Assembly (NCBI GenBank): GCA_035416745.1
Contig: DAOLNV010000011.1
Location: forward strand, 68,492 to 75,176
Reading direction: 5' to 3'
Source of the DNA: Candidatus Hydrogenedentota bacterium
GTDB taxonomy: Bacteria > Hydrogenedentota > Hydrogenedentia > Hydrogenedentales > SLHB01
Length of the DNA: 6,685 nt
The notes under the pieces are model-generated. The model worked only from the letters and a program-made list of their open reading frames with translations. It had not been told where the DNA came from and did no database searches. The translations under genes were made by a program, and so were the position numbers. Below are positions 1 through 6,685 of this stretch, piece after piece. Within the stretch, counting starts at the first letter, position 1. Each line of letters starts with the position of its first letter.

Positions 1-1
1 G

Positions 2-112
2 CTGTTGATCCTGCTGTGGAAACTCGCGCCGTTTTACCTGCTGGGATGGGTGGCGAATATCGCGTTTCTGCGGGTGCTCGGGTTTGGATTCCACGCCCCC
101 AAACGCGGTTAG
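2..112 (+). CDS. C-terminal end of an unrecognised membrane protein (partial)
   Basis: This is the last 36 codons of a plus-strand gene that enters from the left edge and ends with TAG. The peptide begins LLILLWKLAPFYLLGWVANI and ends with the basic tail HAPKRG. Most of it is hydrophobic and aromatic, as expected for a terminal transmembrane helix followed by a short cytosolic tail. About three quarters of its codons end in G or C, like the real genes nearby, which supports this frame over the other two plus-strand frames. The fragment is too short to assign a family or function. It stops 6 bases before the end of the convergent reductase gene. The coding call rests on composition and hydrophobicity only, because the start and most of the protein lie outside the window. 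Confidence 0.55.
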   Translation: MLILLWKLAPFYLLGWVANIAFLRVLGFGFHAPKRG

Positions 113-118
113 GGCATC

Positions 119-1495
119 CTACTTGTCGAGCAGCGCCAGGAACTCCTCGATGCGGGTGAATTTCTCGCGGGGCTTGCCCGCGCGCTGTCCGCGTGCGATT
201 TCTTCCGCGTCGATGGCCCGCCAATCGGCATACGACACGGCGCGCACCCCGCGCCCGGCGAGTAGCCGCGCCATCTCGAGACTGTCGCGCCGCGGACACG
301 GCGGCAGCGAGGGCATGTCGTCGAGCAACGCCTTTATCGTCTCCGCGCTGTCGGGCTTGTTGTTGCCGATGATGCCGCTGGGACCGCGTTTGATCCATCC
401 GCAGGCATAAAGACCGGCGATGGGCTGCCCATCCGCGACGATGCGGCCCCCGATGTTTGGAAAGATGCCCTGTTCCTCGTCGAAGGGCACGCCGGGGATG
501 GGAACGCCGCGATAGCCCACGCTGCGAAACACCAGCCCGCAGGGGATCTGTTCCGTCTCGCCGGTGCCCCGTGCGCGGAGGTGGAACGCCTCGCCCTCGA
601 GCGTGTTCTTCTCGAGCACGACCGACTCGACACGGTCCGCGCCCCGGATTTCGACCGGACTGCGCAGAAACCGGATATGGCACTGTTTCGGTGTATTCGC
701 CGGGCATCGTTCAGCGAATTCGCGGAGGATCGACACGTTCTTCTGACTGTGTTTGTTGTTGGGGTCATCGAGTTCGGCCTGGCTGAGGGGATCCAGCTCG
801 AGTTCGGCCGGGTCGACCACAGGCGCGCAAGCCTCGAGCGCGCCCAGTTCGCGCAACTCCTGCGACGTGAACTTCGCCTGCACCGGCCCGCGGCGTCCGA
901 TGAGATAGACACGCCTGATCCTGCTTTCCGCGAGGGCGTCGAGGGCGTGTCGGGCGATATCGCTGTTTTTCAACTCGTTGACGGTTTTCGAGAGGATGCG
1001 GCAGACGTCGACCGCGACGTTCCCCTGGCCGACAATGACGGCGGCCTCGGCGGAGAGATCGAACGTCCGGTCGCGGAAATCCGGGTGGCCGTTGTACCAG
1101 CCCACGAACTCGGTTGCGGTATGGCTGCCGGGGCACGATTCGCCGGGAACCCCGAGGCGGCGGTCGGTCTCGGCCCCGCACGCGAAGATGACCGCGTCGT
1201 AGAAGAGCTTCAGCTCGCCGACGGCGATGTCGCGGCCAATGAAAACGTTGCCGAAGAACTGAAACCCCTCATGGGCGGCGATACGGTCGTAGATCTTGGT
1301 CACCGTCTTGATTTTCGGATGGTCGGGCGCTACCCCGCCGCGCACCAGCCCGAACGGCGTGGGCAGCCGGTCAAACATATCGAGCCGGAGGGGTATCTCG
1401 GCTTTGTACAACGACTCGGCCGCGTAAAACCCGCTCGGGCCGCTCCCCACAATCGCCACCCGCAACGGGCACTCGTCACTGCCTAACGCGCTCAT
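119..1495 (-). CDS. fprA: FprA-type ferredoxin/adrenodoxin NADP+ reductase (FAD)
   Basis: The predicted cytosolic flavoenzyme of 458 residues moves electrons between NADPH and ferredoxin. It belongs to the adrenodoxin reductase family, and its length matches mycobacterial FprA (about 456 residues). The FAD-binding Rossmann motif GSGPSG is at residues 17-22. The family block RLPTPFGLVRGGVAPDHPK spans 43-61. The NADPH-binding segment VGQGNVAVD is at 155-163, and GRRG at 200-203 supplies the arginines expected to contact the 2'-phosphate. The C-terminal FAD block GWIKRGPSGIIGNNKPDS is at 366-383. His59 and Glu213 match the His57-Glu214 active-site pair of M. tuberculosis FprA. The frame is open to an ATG at 1591, but that start lacks a ribosome site and adds 32 residues before the Rossmann fold. 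The ATG at 1495 follows GGGAGGG and is preferred. No ferredoxin gene is visible, so the redox partner is unknown. The gene lies 111 nt downstream of the pump gene and may be the last gene of that operon. Confidence 0.95.
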   Translation of the reverse strand: MSALGSDECPLRVAIVGSGPSGFYAAESLYKAEIPLRLDMFDRLPTPFGLVRGGVAPDHPKIKTVTKIYDRIAAHEGFQFFGNVFIGRDIAVGELKLFYDAVIFACGAETDRRLGVPGESCPGSHTATEFVGWYNGHPDFRDRTFDLSAEAAVIVGQGNVAVDVCRILSKTVNELKNSDIARHALDALAESRIRRVYLIGRRGPVQAKFTSQELRELGALEACAPVVDPAELELDPLSQAELDDPNNKHSQKNVSILREFAERCPANTPKQCHIRFLRSPVEIRGADRVESVVLEKNTLEGEAFHLRARGTGETEQIPCGLVFRSVGYRGVPIPGVPFDEEQGIFPNIGGRIVADGQPIAGLYACGWIKRGPSGIIGNNKPDSAETIKALLDDMPSLPPCPRRDSLEMARLLAGRGVRAVSYADWRAIDAEEIARGQRAGKPREKFTRIEEFLALLDK

Positions 1496-1498
1496 GAA

Positions 1499-1505
1499 CC
1501 CTCCC
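1499..1505 (-). promoter_or_regulatory. Shine-Dalgarno of the reductase gene
   Basis: On the minus strand, GGGAGGG lies 3-5 nt before the ATG at 1495. The spacing is a little short but the match is strong. The two in-frame upstream ATGs, at 1531 and 1591, have no comparable purine tract, so this site decides the start. Confidence 0.75.
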
Positions 1506-1512
1506 GAAAACA

Positions 1513-1529
1513 GACGCACACCATGCGTC
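1513..1529. repeat. Small perfect inverted repeat in the reductase leader
   Basis: GACGCA (1513-1518) and TGCGTC (1524-1529) form a perfect 6-bp dyad around a 5-nt centre. It lies between the -10-like element and the ribosome site of the reductase gene. It could be an operator half-site pair or a weak hairpin in the leader, or it could be chance. The repeat is seen directly; any role is inferred. Confidence 0.35.
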
Positions 1530-1594
1530 ATTTCGTTCGAACACAGTATACGTCTACACACAGGACAAATGCCCGGGGGTGGTTCACGCATGGT
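1520..1594. repeat. 9-bp inverted repeat spanning the pump-reductase spacer
   Basis: ACCATGCGT (1520-1528) is repeated as its exact reverse complement ACGCATGGT (1586-1594), with 57 nt between the arms. The left arm overlaps the smaller dyad at 1513-1529, and the -10-like TATACT lies between the arms. Spaced operators or RNA pairing are possible, but a match this long can arise by chance in a spacer of this size at a rate of a few percent. Confidence 0.3.
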
Positions 1595-1606
1595 CCGTGG
1601 CGGCGC

Positions 1607-4600
1607 CTATTTCGCGGACGGGAGTTCCTGAATCCCGGCGCCCCTTGTTCCGGGCACTACGGCGCGGCCCATGCGGGCAAGCACACGCCGGGCGTCGTCA
1701 ATGCTCAGATACATCGCGGGGACAATGACGAGCGTGACCGCGGTGCCGAAGAGAATGCCGTATCCCAGCGAAAGCGCCATGGGAATGAGAAACCTCGCCT
1801 GCCGTGACGTTTCGAAGATCATCGGGGCCAGCCCGCCAAACGTGGTGAGCGTGGTCAGCATGATCGGCCGAAAACGCTGTACCGCCGCCGAATGGATGGC
1901 ATCGTGGTGAGACAGTCCCTCCTCGCGTCTGCGGAAGTTCGCGAAATCGATCATGACCAGCGCGTCATTCACGACGACCCCCGCCAGCGCCACGATGCCG
2001 AACATGCTCGGGATCGACAGGTCATAGCCCATAATAAGGTGGCCCAGAAACGCGCCCACGATCCCGAACGGAATACTGAGCATGACCACCAGGGGCTGGG
2101 TATAGCTGTGAAATGGAATCGCCAGCAAGGCATAGATCGCCAGAAGCGCGAGAACAAAGGTCACTTTAAGGCTGTTCATGCTATCGCGGATCTCCGCCTG
2201 CTGCCCTTCGAACGAATACGAGAGACCCGGATGTGTGCGCATGAACTCGGGCAATACGTTCTCCTGCAGGTCGGCGAGCACTTCCCCTGCGCGGCTCCGG
2301 GGCGTGATGTCCGCCGAAACCTCGACCACCCGGCGGCCGTTGCGGCGGTCGATGGTGGTGTACGCGCGGCCGCGTTTGATTTCGGCGATTTCGCGAAAAG
2401 GCACAAACGTCCCCGCGGGCGTACGGATCATGAGGGAATGGACGGTGTTCTCAGAGGAGCGCTCCTCCTTGGGCAGACGAACCATCACCTTGATCTCGTT
2501 GCGTCCGCGCTGCTGCCGCAACACCTCCGCGCCATAGAACGCATACCGAACCTGGCGGGCAACATCGCGCGGGGACAGGCCCAGGCTCTTGCCTTCGGGC
2601 TTGAGCGTAAAGTCGAGCTGTTCCTTCCCCGGCCGGAACCCGTCGTCCACATCGGCCACGCCGGGATACGTGGCCAGAATATCGGCCAGTTCTCCGCTGG
2701 CCAGTTCGAGCATGTCGATGTTGCGATGGCTGAGTTCGATGGCCAGCGGCCGCCCCCAGCTTCCCGGCCCGCCGGAATCCGAGGCGAAACGCAAGTACTC
2801 GACCCCTGCGACCTCGCCCACGGCGGCCCGCCACTTCTGGGCAAATTCGGATGTGCTCATGATGTCATCGCGGATATCAGGTTGAGCAAGTTCCACGCGC
2901 ATACGGCCCGTGTGGCTGCCCATGAGGCCGATATCAGCCGTGATGGATACCACCAGCTCGGGATGGCCGCATTCGGCAATCACTTTTTCCGCGCCCGCCT
3001 GGAGCCGAACCATGATGGCTTCGGTCTTGGCCACGGGCGTGCCGTACGGCAGGACCAGCTGCGCGTCGGCGTAGTCGGATTCGATGATGGGGAACTGTTG
3101 AAAGCCCATGCGGCCGCTCAGGGCATACGACAGGCTCAGAGAAAGCGCGCCGAGGGCAATCGCGATGGCGATGTAGCGGTGCCGAAGGGTAAACGCCAGA
3201 AACGGGCCGTAACCATCGTGCACCCAATGCAGGAATCGCCGGCTGAACGCCTGCTGCCTTTCATGGAGCCACTTGCTGAGGCCGCTGCGGCTCCTGTCGC
3301 GCTGATGGCCCAACTGCGAAGGAAGAACATACAGGCTCTCGATCAGCGATATCACGAACACGACGCATACCACCACGGGGACCATCTGAAACGTCTTTCC
3401 GACATAGCCGGGGATGAAATAGATGGGCACGAAACCAACGATATTCGTGAGAATGCTGAAGATTACCGGCGAGGCCACCTCGCGCGTGCCGCGAATCGCC
3501 GCGTCAATAAACGGCAACCCCTTCTGGTGGTAATAGTAAACGTTCTCGCCGATAATGATGTTGGTGTCTACCACGATGCCCGAGGCGATGATATAGCCGA
3601 ACAGGGACATCATATTAATCGTCACGTCCGCCGCGGGCAAAAGCAGAAATGACCCCATGAACGAAATCGGCACGCCCATCATCACCCAGAATGCCAGCCG
3701 CGCCTCGAGAAAGATCCCCAGCAATACCAGCACCAGCACCAGCCCGAGGATTCCGTTTTTCACCAGCAGCTCGACGCGTTGACGGTACGTTTCCGAGCGG
3801 TCGTGGTGGGTGGTGGCCTCGATTCCCGGAGGAAGATACGGCTGGAACTCGTCGAGCAGCTTATTGACCGCCTTGGACACCTGCATGGGCGTCTCTTCGC
3901 CGACGCGGTACACCTCGAGTATTACTGAACGTTTGCCATTGAATTTGGAATACCGGTCCGTATCCGCGAAACTGTCGTCAATAACGGCAATATCTTCTAA
4001 GAGCACCTGGCTGCCCAGTTCGGTGGTCACTACGGGCAGTTCGGCGAATTCGCGCCCGTAGTCGCGCCGTTCCTTCAGCCGCAGGAGGATCTCGCCCGCC
4101 CCGGTCTTGAGACCGCCGCCGGGAAGGTCTATCGATGCATTGCGCAGCGTCTGTGCGATTTCCTCGGGCGTGGTCTGATACCGGCGGAGGTTTTCCTGCG
4201 ACACCTCGATGCCGATCTCAAGGGGAGGTGTGCCCTCGAGATCAACCTGCGTAATGTCCGGCGACTGCAGCAGCCAGTCGCGCAGCTGTTCGGCAACCTG
4301 GTGGAGCGTCGTGTCAGGGGCATCGCCGTAGATGACTACTTCGAGCACGTCGCGGCGGTGAGCGTCAATACGGACCTCCGGTTCCTCGGATTCTTCCGGG
4401 AACGTGATGATGCGGTCCACTTCGCTCTTGATGTCCTGTCCAAGGCGCTCGACGTCCTCTCCCAACAGCAGCTCGACCACGACCTCGCCCTGGCCTTCGC
4501 TGGCGGTCGCCGTGACCTCGTCGACGCCCTCGAGGGACCGCACCGCCTCCTCGACGGCAAGGACGATGCCGTTCTCGACTTCCTCCGGGCTCGCGCCGGG

Positions 4601-4783
4601 ATAGTCCACCGAGATCGACACCGTGTCGGGGGCAATGTCAGGGTAAACCTCCTGCTTGATGCTCAGCATGGCAACAAACCCGCCCAGGAGACATCCCCAT
4701 ACGATGAGGTTCGCCGCGACCGAATGTTGCGCCATCCAGGCGATGGAACCGCGGTTCTTGGGGCTGATTGGGTCGGCGCTCAC
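1607..4783 (-). CDS. RND-family efflux transporter, inner-membrane permease (AcrB-like)
   Basis: This 1058-residue protein has the size and layout of AcrB/HAE-type RND pumps, which trade inward protons for export of substrates from the periplasm or inner membrane. TM1 is at about residues 24-43, followed by the first periplasmic porter loop (about 44-340). TM2-TM6 lie at about 342-487 and TM7 at about 536-555. The second porter loop covers about 556-870, and TM8-TM12 about 872-1024. The RND motif QEVYPDI (44-50) and the conserved RFRPIMLTT block after TM10 (970-978) are present. At the proton relay, TM4 reads GIVVDTN: Asp406 matches AcrB Asp407, but the Asp408 position is Thr407. TM10 reads VVVND (Asn939, Asp940) where AcrB has Lys940, and Arg970 and Thr977 match AcrB Arg971 and Thr978. 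Translation starts at a GTG that overlaps the adaptor stop codon (GTGA), with GGAGGAG 8 nt upstream. The substrate cannot be predicted, and the heavy-metal RND signature was not recognised. Confidence 0.96.
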   Translation of the reverse strand: MSADPISPKNRGSIAWMAQHSVAANLIVWGCLLGGFVAMLSIKQEVYPDIAPDTVSISVDYPGASPEEVENGIVLAVEEAVRSLEGVDEVTATASEGQGEVVVELLLGEDVERLGQDIKSEVDRIITFPEESEEPEVRIDAHRRDVLEVVIYGDAPDTTLHQVAEQLRDWLLQSPDITQVDLEGTPPLEIGIEVSQENLRRYQTTPEEIAQTLRNASIDLPGGGLKTGAGEILLRLKERRDYGREFAELPVVTTELGSQVLLEDIAVIDDSFADTDRYSKFNGKRSVILEVYRVGEETPMQVSKAVNKLLDEFQPYLPPGIEATTHHDRSETYRQRVELLVKNGILGLVLVLVLLGIFLEARLAFWVMMGVPISFMGSFLLLPAADVTINMMSLFGYIIASGIVVDTNIIIGENVYYYHQKGLPFIDAAIRGTREVASPVIFSILTNIVGFVPIYFIPGYVGKTFQMVPVVVCVVFVISLIESLYVLPSQLGHQRDRSRSGLSKWLHERQQAFSRRFLHWVHDGYGPFLAFTLRHRYIAIAIALGALSLSLSYALSGRMGFQQFPIIESDYADAQLVLPYGTPVAKTEAIMVRLQAGAEKVIAECGHPELVVSITADIGLMGSHTGRMRVELAQPDIRDDIMSTSEFAQKWRAAVGEVAGVEYLRFASDSGGPGSWGRPLAIELSHRNIDMLELASGELADILATYPGVADVDDGFRPGKEQLDFTLKPEGKSLGLSPRDVARQVRYAFYGAEVLRQQRGRNEIKVMVRLPKEERSSENTVHSLMIRTPAGTFVPFREIAEIKRGRAYTTIDRRNGRRVVEVSADITPRSRAGEVLADLQENVLPEFMRTHPGLSYSFEGQQAEIRDSMNSLKVTFVLALLAIYALLAIPFHSYTQPLVVMLSIPFGIVGAFLGHLIMGYDLSIPSMFGIVALAGVVVNDALVMIDFANFRRREEGLSHHDAIHSAAVQRFRPIMLTTLTTFGGLAPMIFETSRQARFLIPMALSLGYGILFGTAVTLVIVPAMYLSIDDARRVLARMGRAVVPGTRGAGIQELPSAK

Positions 4784-6081
4784 GGTTGACGCTCCTCCCC
4801 TTCGCTGCGGGCGGTCTTTTCTCCCGCCGGGGCGGGTTCATTCGAGCCGGCCCGCAGCGGCATGCCGCTGACGGGAGTCGCCAAGTCGCTCACAACGAGC
4901 AGCTCGCCGTTCTGCACGCCTTCAGACACGTAAACGACTTCCACGTCTCTCCATGCAGCTTCCACGGGACGGATCTCGAGGGTTTTCTCGGGAGTCATGA
5001 TCCACACGTACTCTCCCTCGCGCACCGCGGAGGCGGGCACCGTAACGATATCGGACAGTTCCTTGCCGATGATCTCGATGCGCACGGCCGCGCCGAGGAT
5101 AAGGGGATGAGGCGGGCCTTCGGTTTCTCCAAGCTGGAGCGGATCCTTGACCGCTAGCAGAAGACGGGCCATCCTGCTGCCTTCTTCAAGGTCGGTGAGG
5201 ATACGCAGCACTTGGCCCTCGCGGTAGACGCCGGGTCCCCATGCCGGCTCATGGTAAATCCGGGCTTGCGAACCCGAGCCGCCGTTGAACCCCGGGATTT
5301 GGAGCCAGCGCAACTCGTCCACCGGAACCGTGACTTCCACCCAGTACTCATCCGAATCCACCAGCGTGGCCAATGGCGAGCCCGGGTTGACGTACGCGCC
5401 CAGATCGACTTTGCGTTCCTGGATCACCGCGTTAAATGGGGCCGCGATCACGGTCCGCTCGAGGTCGAGGCGGGCTTGGTTCAATCCCGCCTGCGCAATA
5501 GCGACCGCCGCCTTCATCGATTCGAGTTGAGGTTGGCGCAGCAACAACGCCTCGTCTTCCTCGGGCGCGTTCTCGCCGAGCAACTTGTATTCGAGTTGAG
5601 CAACCGACTGCTGCCCCATCTCGAGCTTGAGGTCCGACTGCGCCTTGACCAGGTTCGCCTGCTGTTGTTCGACGGCGAGCTCGTAGTCCGCCGAATCGAT
5701 CCGGACCATGGTTTCGCCCTGAACAAAATGCCCTCCAGGGACGAATGCCGGCGCAATCTCCGCGAGCTGGCCGCTCACCCTCGCCGCAAGACTCACCTCG
5801 CGGGCGGGCACGACCGTGCCCATATTGCGCACAATCACGTTTGCGGCCTGCACATGGGCCGGCACTACTTCGGCCAGGGCGGCTTCTTTTTGAGGCGGAC
5901 GCCGCTGCGCAACCGGAGGATTCGCCAACCAGCGGTACGAAGCGTATCCGCTGGCCGCCAGGATCGCGAGCACCAACAGCGTGCGCACAATGACACCGAT
6001 GCCCAGCCATACGGGCGACCGCGCGGGCTCCGGTTCGATCAAAGCCTCTTCCTCGGGACTCGTCTTTGGAAGCGTTGCCAT
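4780..6081 (-). CDS. RND efflux periplasmic adaptor (HlyD/AcrA-type membrane fusion protein)
   Basis: This 433-residue adaptor would bridge the inner-membrane pump and the outer-membrane channel. A short cytosolic N-terminus (1-24) is followed by one transmembrane helix at about 25-46. There is no lipobox cysteine, so it is helix-anchored rather than a lipoprotein. The two halves of the lipoyl-like barrel-sandwich domain are at about 95-132 (VSLAARVSGQLAEI ... FVQGETMVRIDSADYE) and 209-240 (RTVIAAPFNAVIQERKVDLG). Between them, about 133-208, is a Gln/Leu/Ala-rich alpha-helical hairpin that would contact the channel. A beta-barrel domain (about 244-345) and a membrane-proximal domain (about 346-410, containing TVPASAVREG) follow. 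The C-terminus is a charged, low-complexity tail. The ATG has a GGAG 10 nt upstream. The stop codon overlaps the pump start, so the two proteins are made together, as expected for a fixed-stoichiometry complex. Confidence 0.95.
   Translation of the reverse strand: MATLPKTSPEEEALIEPEPARSPVWLGIGVIVRTLLVLAILAASGYASYRWLANPPVAQRRPPQKEAALAEVVPAHVQAANVIVRNMGTVVPAREVSLAARVSGQLAEIAPAFVPGGHFVQGETMVRIDSADYELAVEQQQANLVKAQSDLKLEMGQQSVAQLEYKLLGENAPEEDEALLLRQPQLESMKAAVAIAQAGLNQARLDLERTVIAAPFNAVIQERKVDLGAYVNPGSPLATLVDSDEYWVEVTVPVDELRWLQIPGFNGGSGSQARIYHEPAWGPGVYREGQVLRILTDLEEGSRMARLLLAVKDPLQLGETEGPPHPLILGAAVRIEIIGKELSDIVTVPASAVREGEYVWIMTPEKTLEIRPVEAAWRDVEVVYVSEGVQNGELLVVSDLATPVSGMPLRAGSNEPAPAGEKTARSEGEERQP
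4792..4798 (-). promoter_or_regulatory. Shine-Dalgarno of the pump gene, inside the adaptor gene
   Basis: On the minus strand, GGAGGAG ends 8 nt before the GTG start at 4783 and lies within the last codons of the adaptor gene. A strong site at good spacing supports the GTG as the true start. With the 4-bp GTGA overlap it implies coupled translation of adaptor and pump. Confidence 0.8.
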
Positions 6082-6091
6082 ATGTTTTCAG

Positions 6092-6095
6092 CTCC
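6092..6095 (-). promoter_or_regulatory. Probable ribosome site of the adaptor gene
   Basis: On the minus strand, GGAG lies 10 nt before the ATG at 6081. The spacing is somewhat long and the match is only four bases, but no better purine tract is nearby. The short, relatively AT-rich 64-nt gap to the channel gene also contains TATATA-like bases, but no paired -35 box, so co-transcription with the channel gene is more likely than a separate promoter. Confidence 0.45.
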
Positions 6096-6145
6096 AATAA
6101 CGTGGCATATATAGTCCATCCAGTCCGGCATACAGGACCGGTCAC

Positions 6146-6685
6146 TTACCCATTCGGCGAACGTTCGTCAGTCTGCGGGACCTCCGCCTGGTCCTGCCTT
6201 CGAATGTCTTCATATTGGGGCGCCATCCACGCTCCCCCAAGGGCCACGCACAGTTGCACCCGGAGGTCGAGCCGCGTGAGTTCGGCCTGTACCAGACGCC
6301 GCTCGAGCACCTGAAGCTGGGACAGGGCCGAGAGGACGGGCAGGTAGTCGTTCAATCCTTTGCGGTAGCGCAGCAGCGCCTGTTTATGGGCATTTCGCGC
6401 CGCATCGAGTTCGCGCTCGAGCGCTGCAATAAACTCAACCTGCGTCACTTCCTCGAACATCGCGTTTTCGACTTCTTTGGCCGCAACCAGGACGCTCTCC
6501 CGGTACGCGGCCAGGCGCTCGTCCACCACGGCGCGGGTGCGCTCGACCTCTGCCTTGCGGCGCCCTGCGTCGAAAATGGGTCCCGTGACGCTGGCGGCCA
6601 ACGTCGCGGCCCAGTTGTCGAAAACGAGGTCCCAGTCGTCGGCGCCGTAGCTGGCCGAGCCCGTGAGGCGCAGGGCGGGCAGCCG
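6146..6685 (-). CDS. TolC/NodT-type outer-membrane efflux channel, C-terminal part (partial)
   Basis: The frame is open from the right edge to a TAA stop and gives the last 179 residues of a protein that in this family is usually about 450-500 long. The fragment begins RLPALRLTGSASYG, typical of a beta-strand in the second structural repeat of the channel. It continues with GPIFDAGRRKAEVERTRA, the conserved start of the long periplasmic helices. Heptad-like segments follow (YRESVLVAAKEVENAM, LLRYRKGLNDYLPVLSAL), and it ends with the family block RLDLRVQLCVALGG before a polar tail. The product would form the trimeric outer-membrane exit duct. A TTG at 6601 can be read as a start but is an internal Leu codon, since homologous sequence continues upstream without a stop. 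It is the first visible gene of the efflux set, 64 nt before the adaptor. The signal peptide and promoter lie outside the window. Confidence 0.93.
   Translation of the reverse strand, partial: RLPALRLTGSASYGADDWDLVFDNWAATLAASVTGPIFDAGRRKAEVERTRAVVDERLAAYRESVLVAAKEVENAMFEEVTQVEFIAALERELDAARNAHKQALLRYRKGLNDYLPVLSALSQLQVLERRLVQAELTRLDLRVQLCVALGGAWMAPQYEDIRRQDQAEVPQTDERSPNG

Larger units (their letters stand above)
1496..1606 (-). promoter_or_regulatory. Spacer between pump and reductase genes; possible weak promoter
   Basis: This 111-nt gap separates the pump stop codon from the reductase start. On the minus strand it holds a -10-like TATACT (1545-1550) about 50 nt before the reductase ATG. The hexamers 16-18 nt further upstream do not resemble TTGACA, so a housekeeping promoter is only a weak possibility. 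No GC-rich hairpin followed by a T-run is present after the pump gene, so read-through from the efflux operon is equally possible. Two inverted repeats in this gap are listed separately. Confidence 0.3.

Noticed and set aside
581..1486. Plus-strand open frame of 301 codons antisense to the reductase gene
   Set aside because: It lies wholly inside the reductase gene, which has clear FAD and NADPH motifs. The antisense product has no recognisable domain.
1496..1591. N-terminal extension of the reductase with a CPVC...C cysteine pattern, from an ATG at 1591
   Set aside because: It would need a start with no ribosome site and adds 32 residues ahead of the Rossmann fold that family members lack. 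The ATG at 1495 has GGGAGGG just upstream. The cysteine pattern is probably chance translation of the spacer.
1892..3652. Long plus-strand open frame of 586 codons antisense to the pump gene
   Set aside because: It is the reverse reading of a well-supported RND gene. Its product is rich in His, Arg, Asp and Gln with no recognisable motif or hydrophobic pattern, as expected for an antisense shadow in GC-rich DNA.
5212..6114. Plus-strand open frame of 300 codons antisense to the adaptor gene
   Set aside because: It lies over the adaptor gene, and its Arg/His/Leu-rich product has no recognisable domain. It is a shadow of the real gene.
6136..6143. 8-bp palindrome GACCGGTC just after the channel gene stop codon, and TATATA-like bases in the same 64-nt gap
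   Set aside because: The palindrome has no loop and no T-tract, so it is not a terminator, and no -35 box pairs with the TATATA-like bases. With a 64-nt intra-operon gap, neither supports a separate regulatory call.
6146..6601. Reading the channel fragment as a complete 151-residue protein from the TTG at 6601
   Set aside because: The frame stays open to the window edge and the upstream residues (RLPALRLTGSASYG) match the channel family, so the gene is cut by the window and the TTG is an internal Leu codon.

Overview
This is a GC-rich, gene-dense bacterial window. Nearly all of it is read from the minus strand. Four minus-strand genes follow each other in transcription order from the right edge: (1) the C-terminal part of a TolC/NodT-type outer-membrane efflux protein, (2) a periplasmic membrane-fusion (adaptor) protein, (3) an inner-membrane RND transporter, and (4) a ferredoxin/adrenodoxin-type NADP+ reductase of the FprA family. 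At the left edge, 36 codons of an unrecognised membrane protein run on the plus strand and end tail-to-tail with the reductase.

The first three genes make a complete tripartite efflux system: outer-membrane channel, adaptor and proton-driven pump. This implies a diderm organism with an outer membrane. The channel and adaptor genes are 64 nt apart. The adaptor stop and the pump start overlap as GTGA, so those two are almost certainly translationally coupled. No regulator is visible. The promoter of the set must lie beyond the right edge, upstream of the truncated channel gene.

The reductase gene follows after 111 non-coding bases. It has a strong Shine-Dalgarno sequence and every signature of the FAD/NADPH enzyme that reduces ferredoxin. 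It may be co-transcribed with the pump or have its own promoter. The spacer holds a -10-like hexamer and small inverted repeats, but no convincing -35 box and no intrinsic terminator. I see no functional link between the reductase and efflux beyond position.

The taxon cannot be named from the sequence. High GC, an environmental-type RND pump and an FprA-type reductase would fit a planctomycete-like, Hydrogenedentes-like or deltaproteobacterial-like genome, but this is inference. There are no tRNAs, rRNAs, CRISPR arrays, insertion sequences or phage genes.

The window is largely ordinary. The two most interesting details are an RND pump whose second TM4 proton-relay aspartate is replaced by threonine, and a codon-pair bias in which Leu-Glu is written CTC-GAG 14 times out of 21 and never with CTG.
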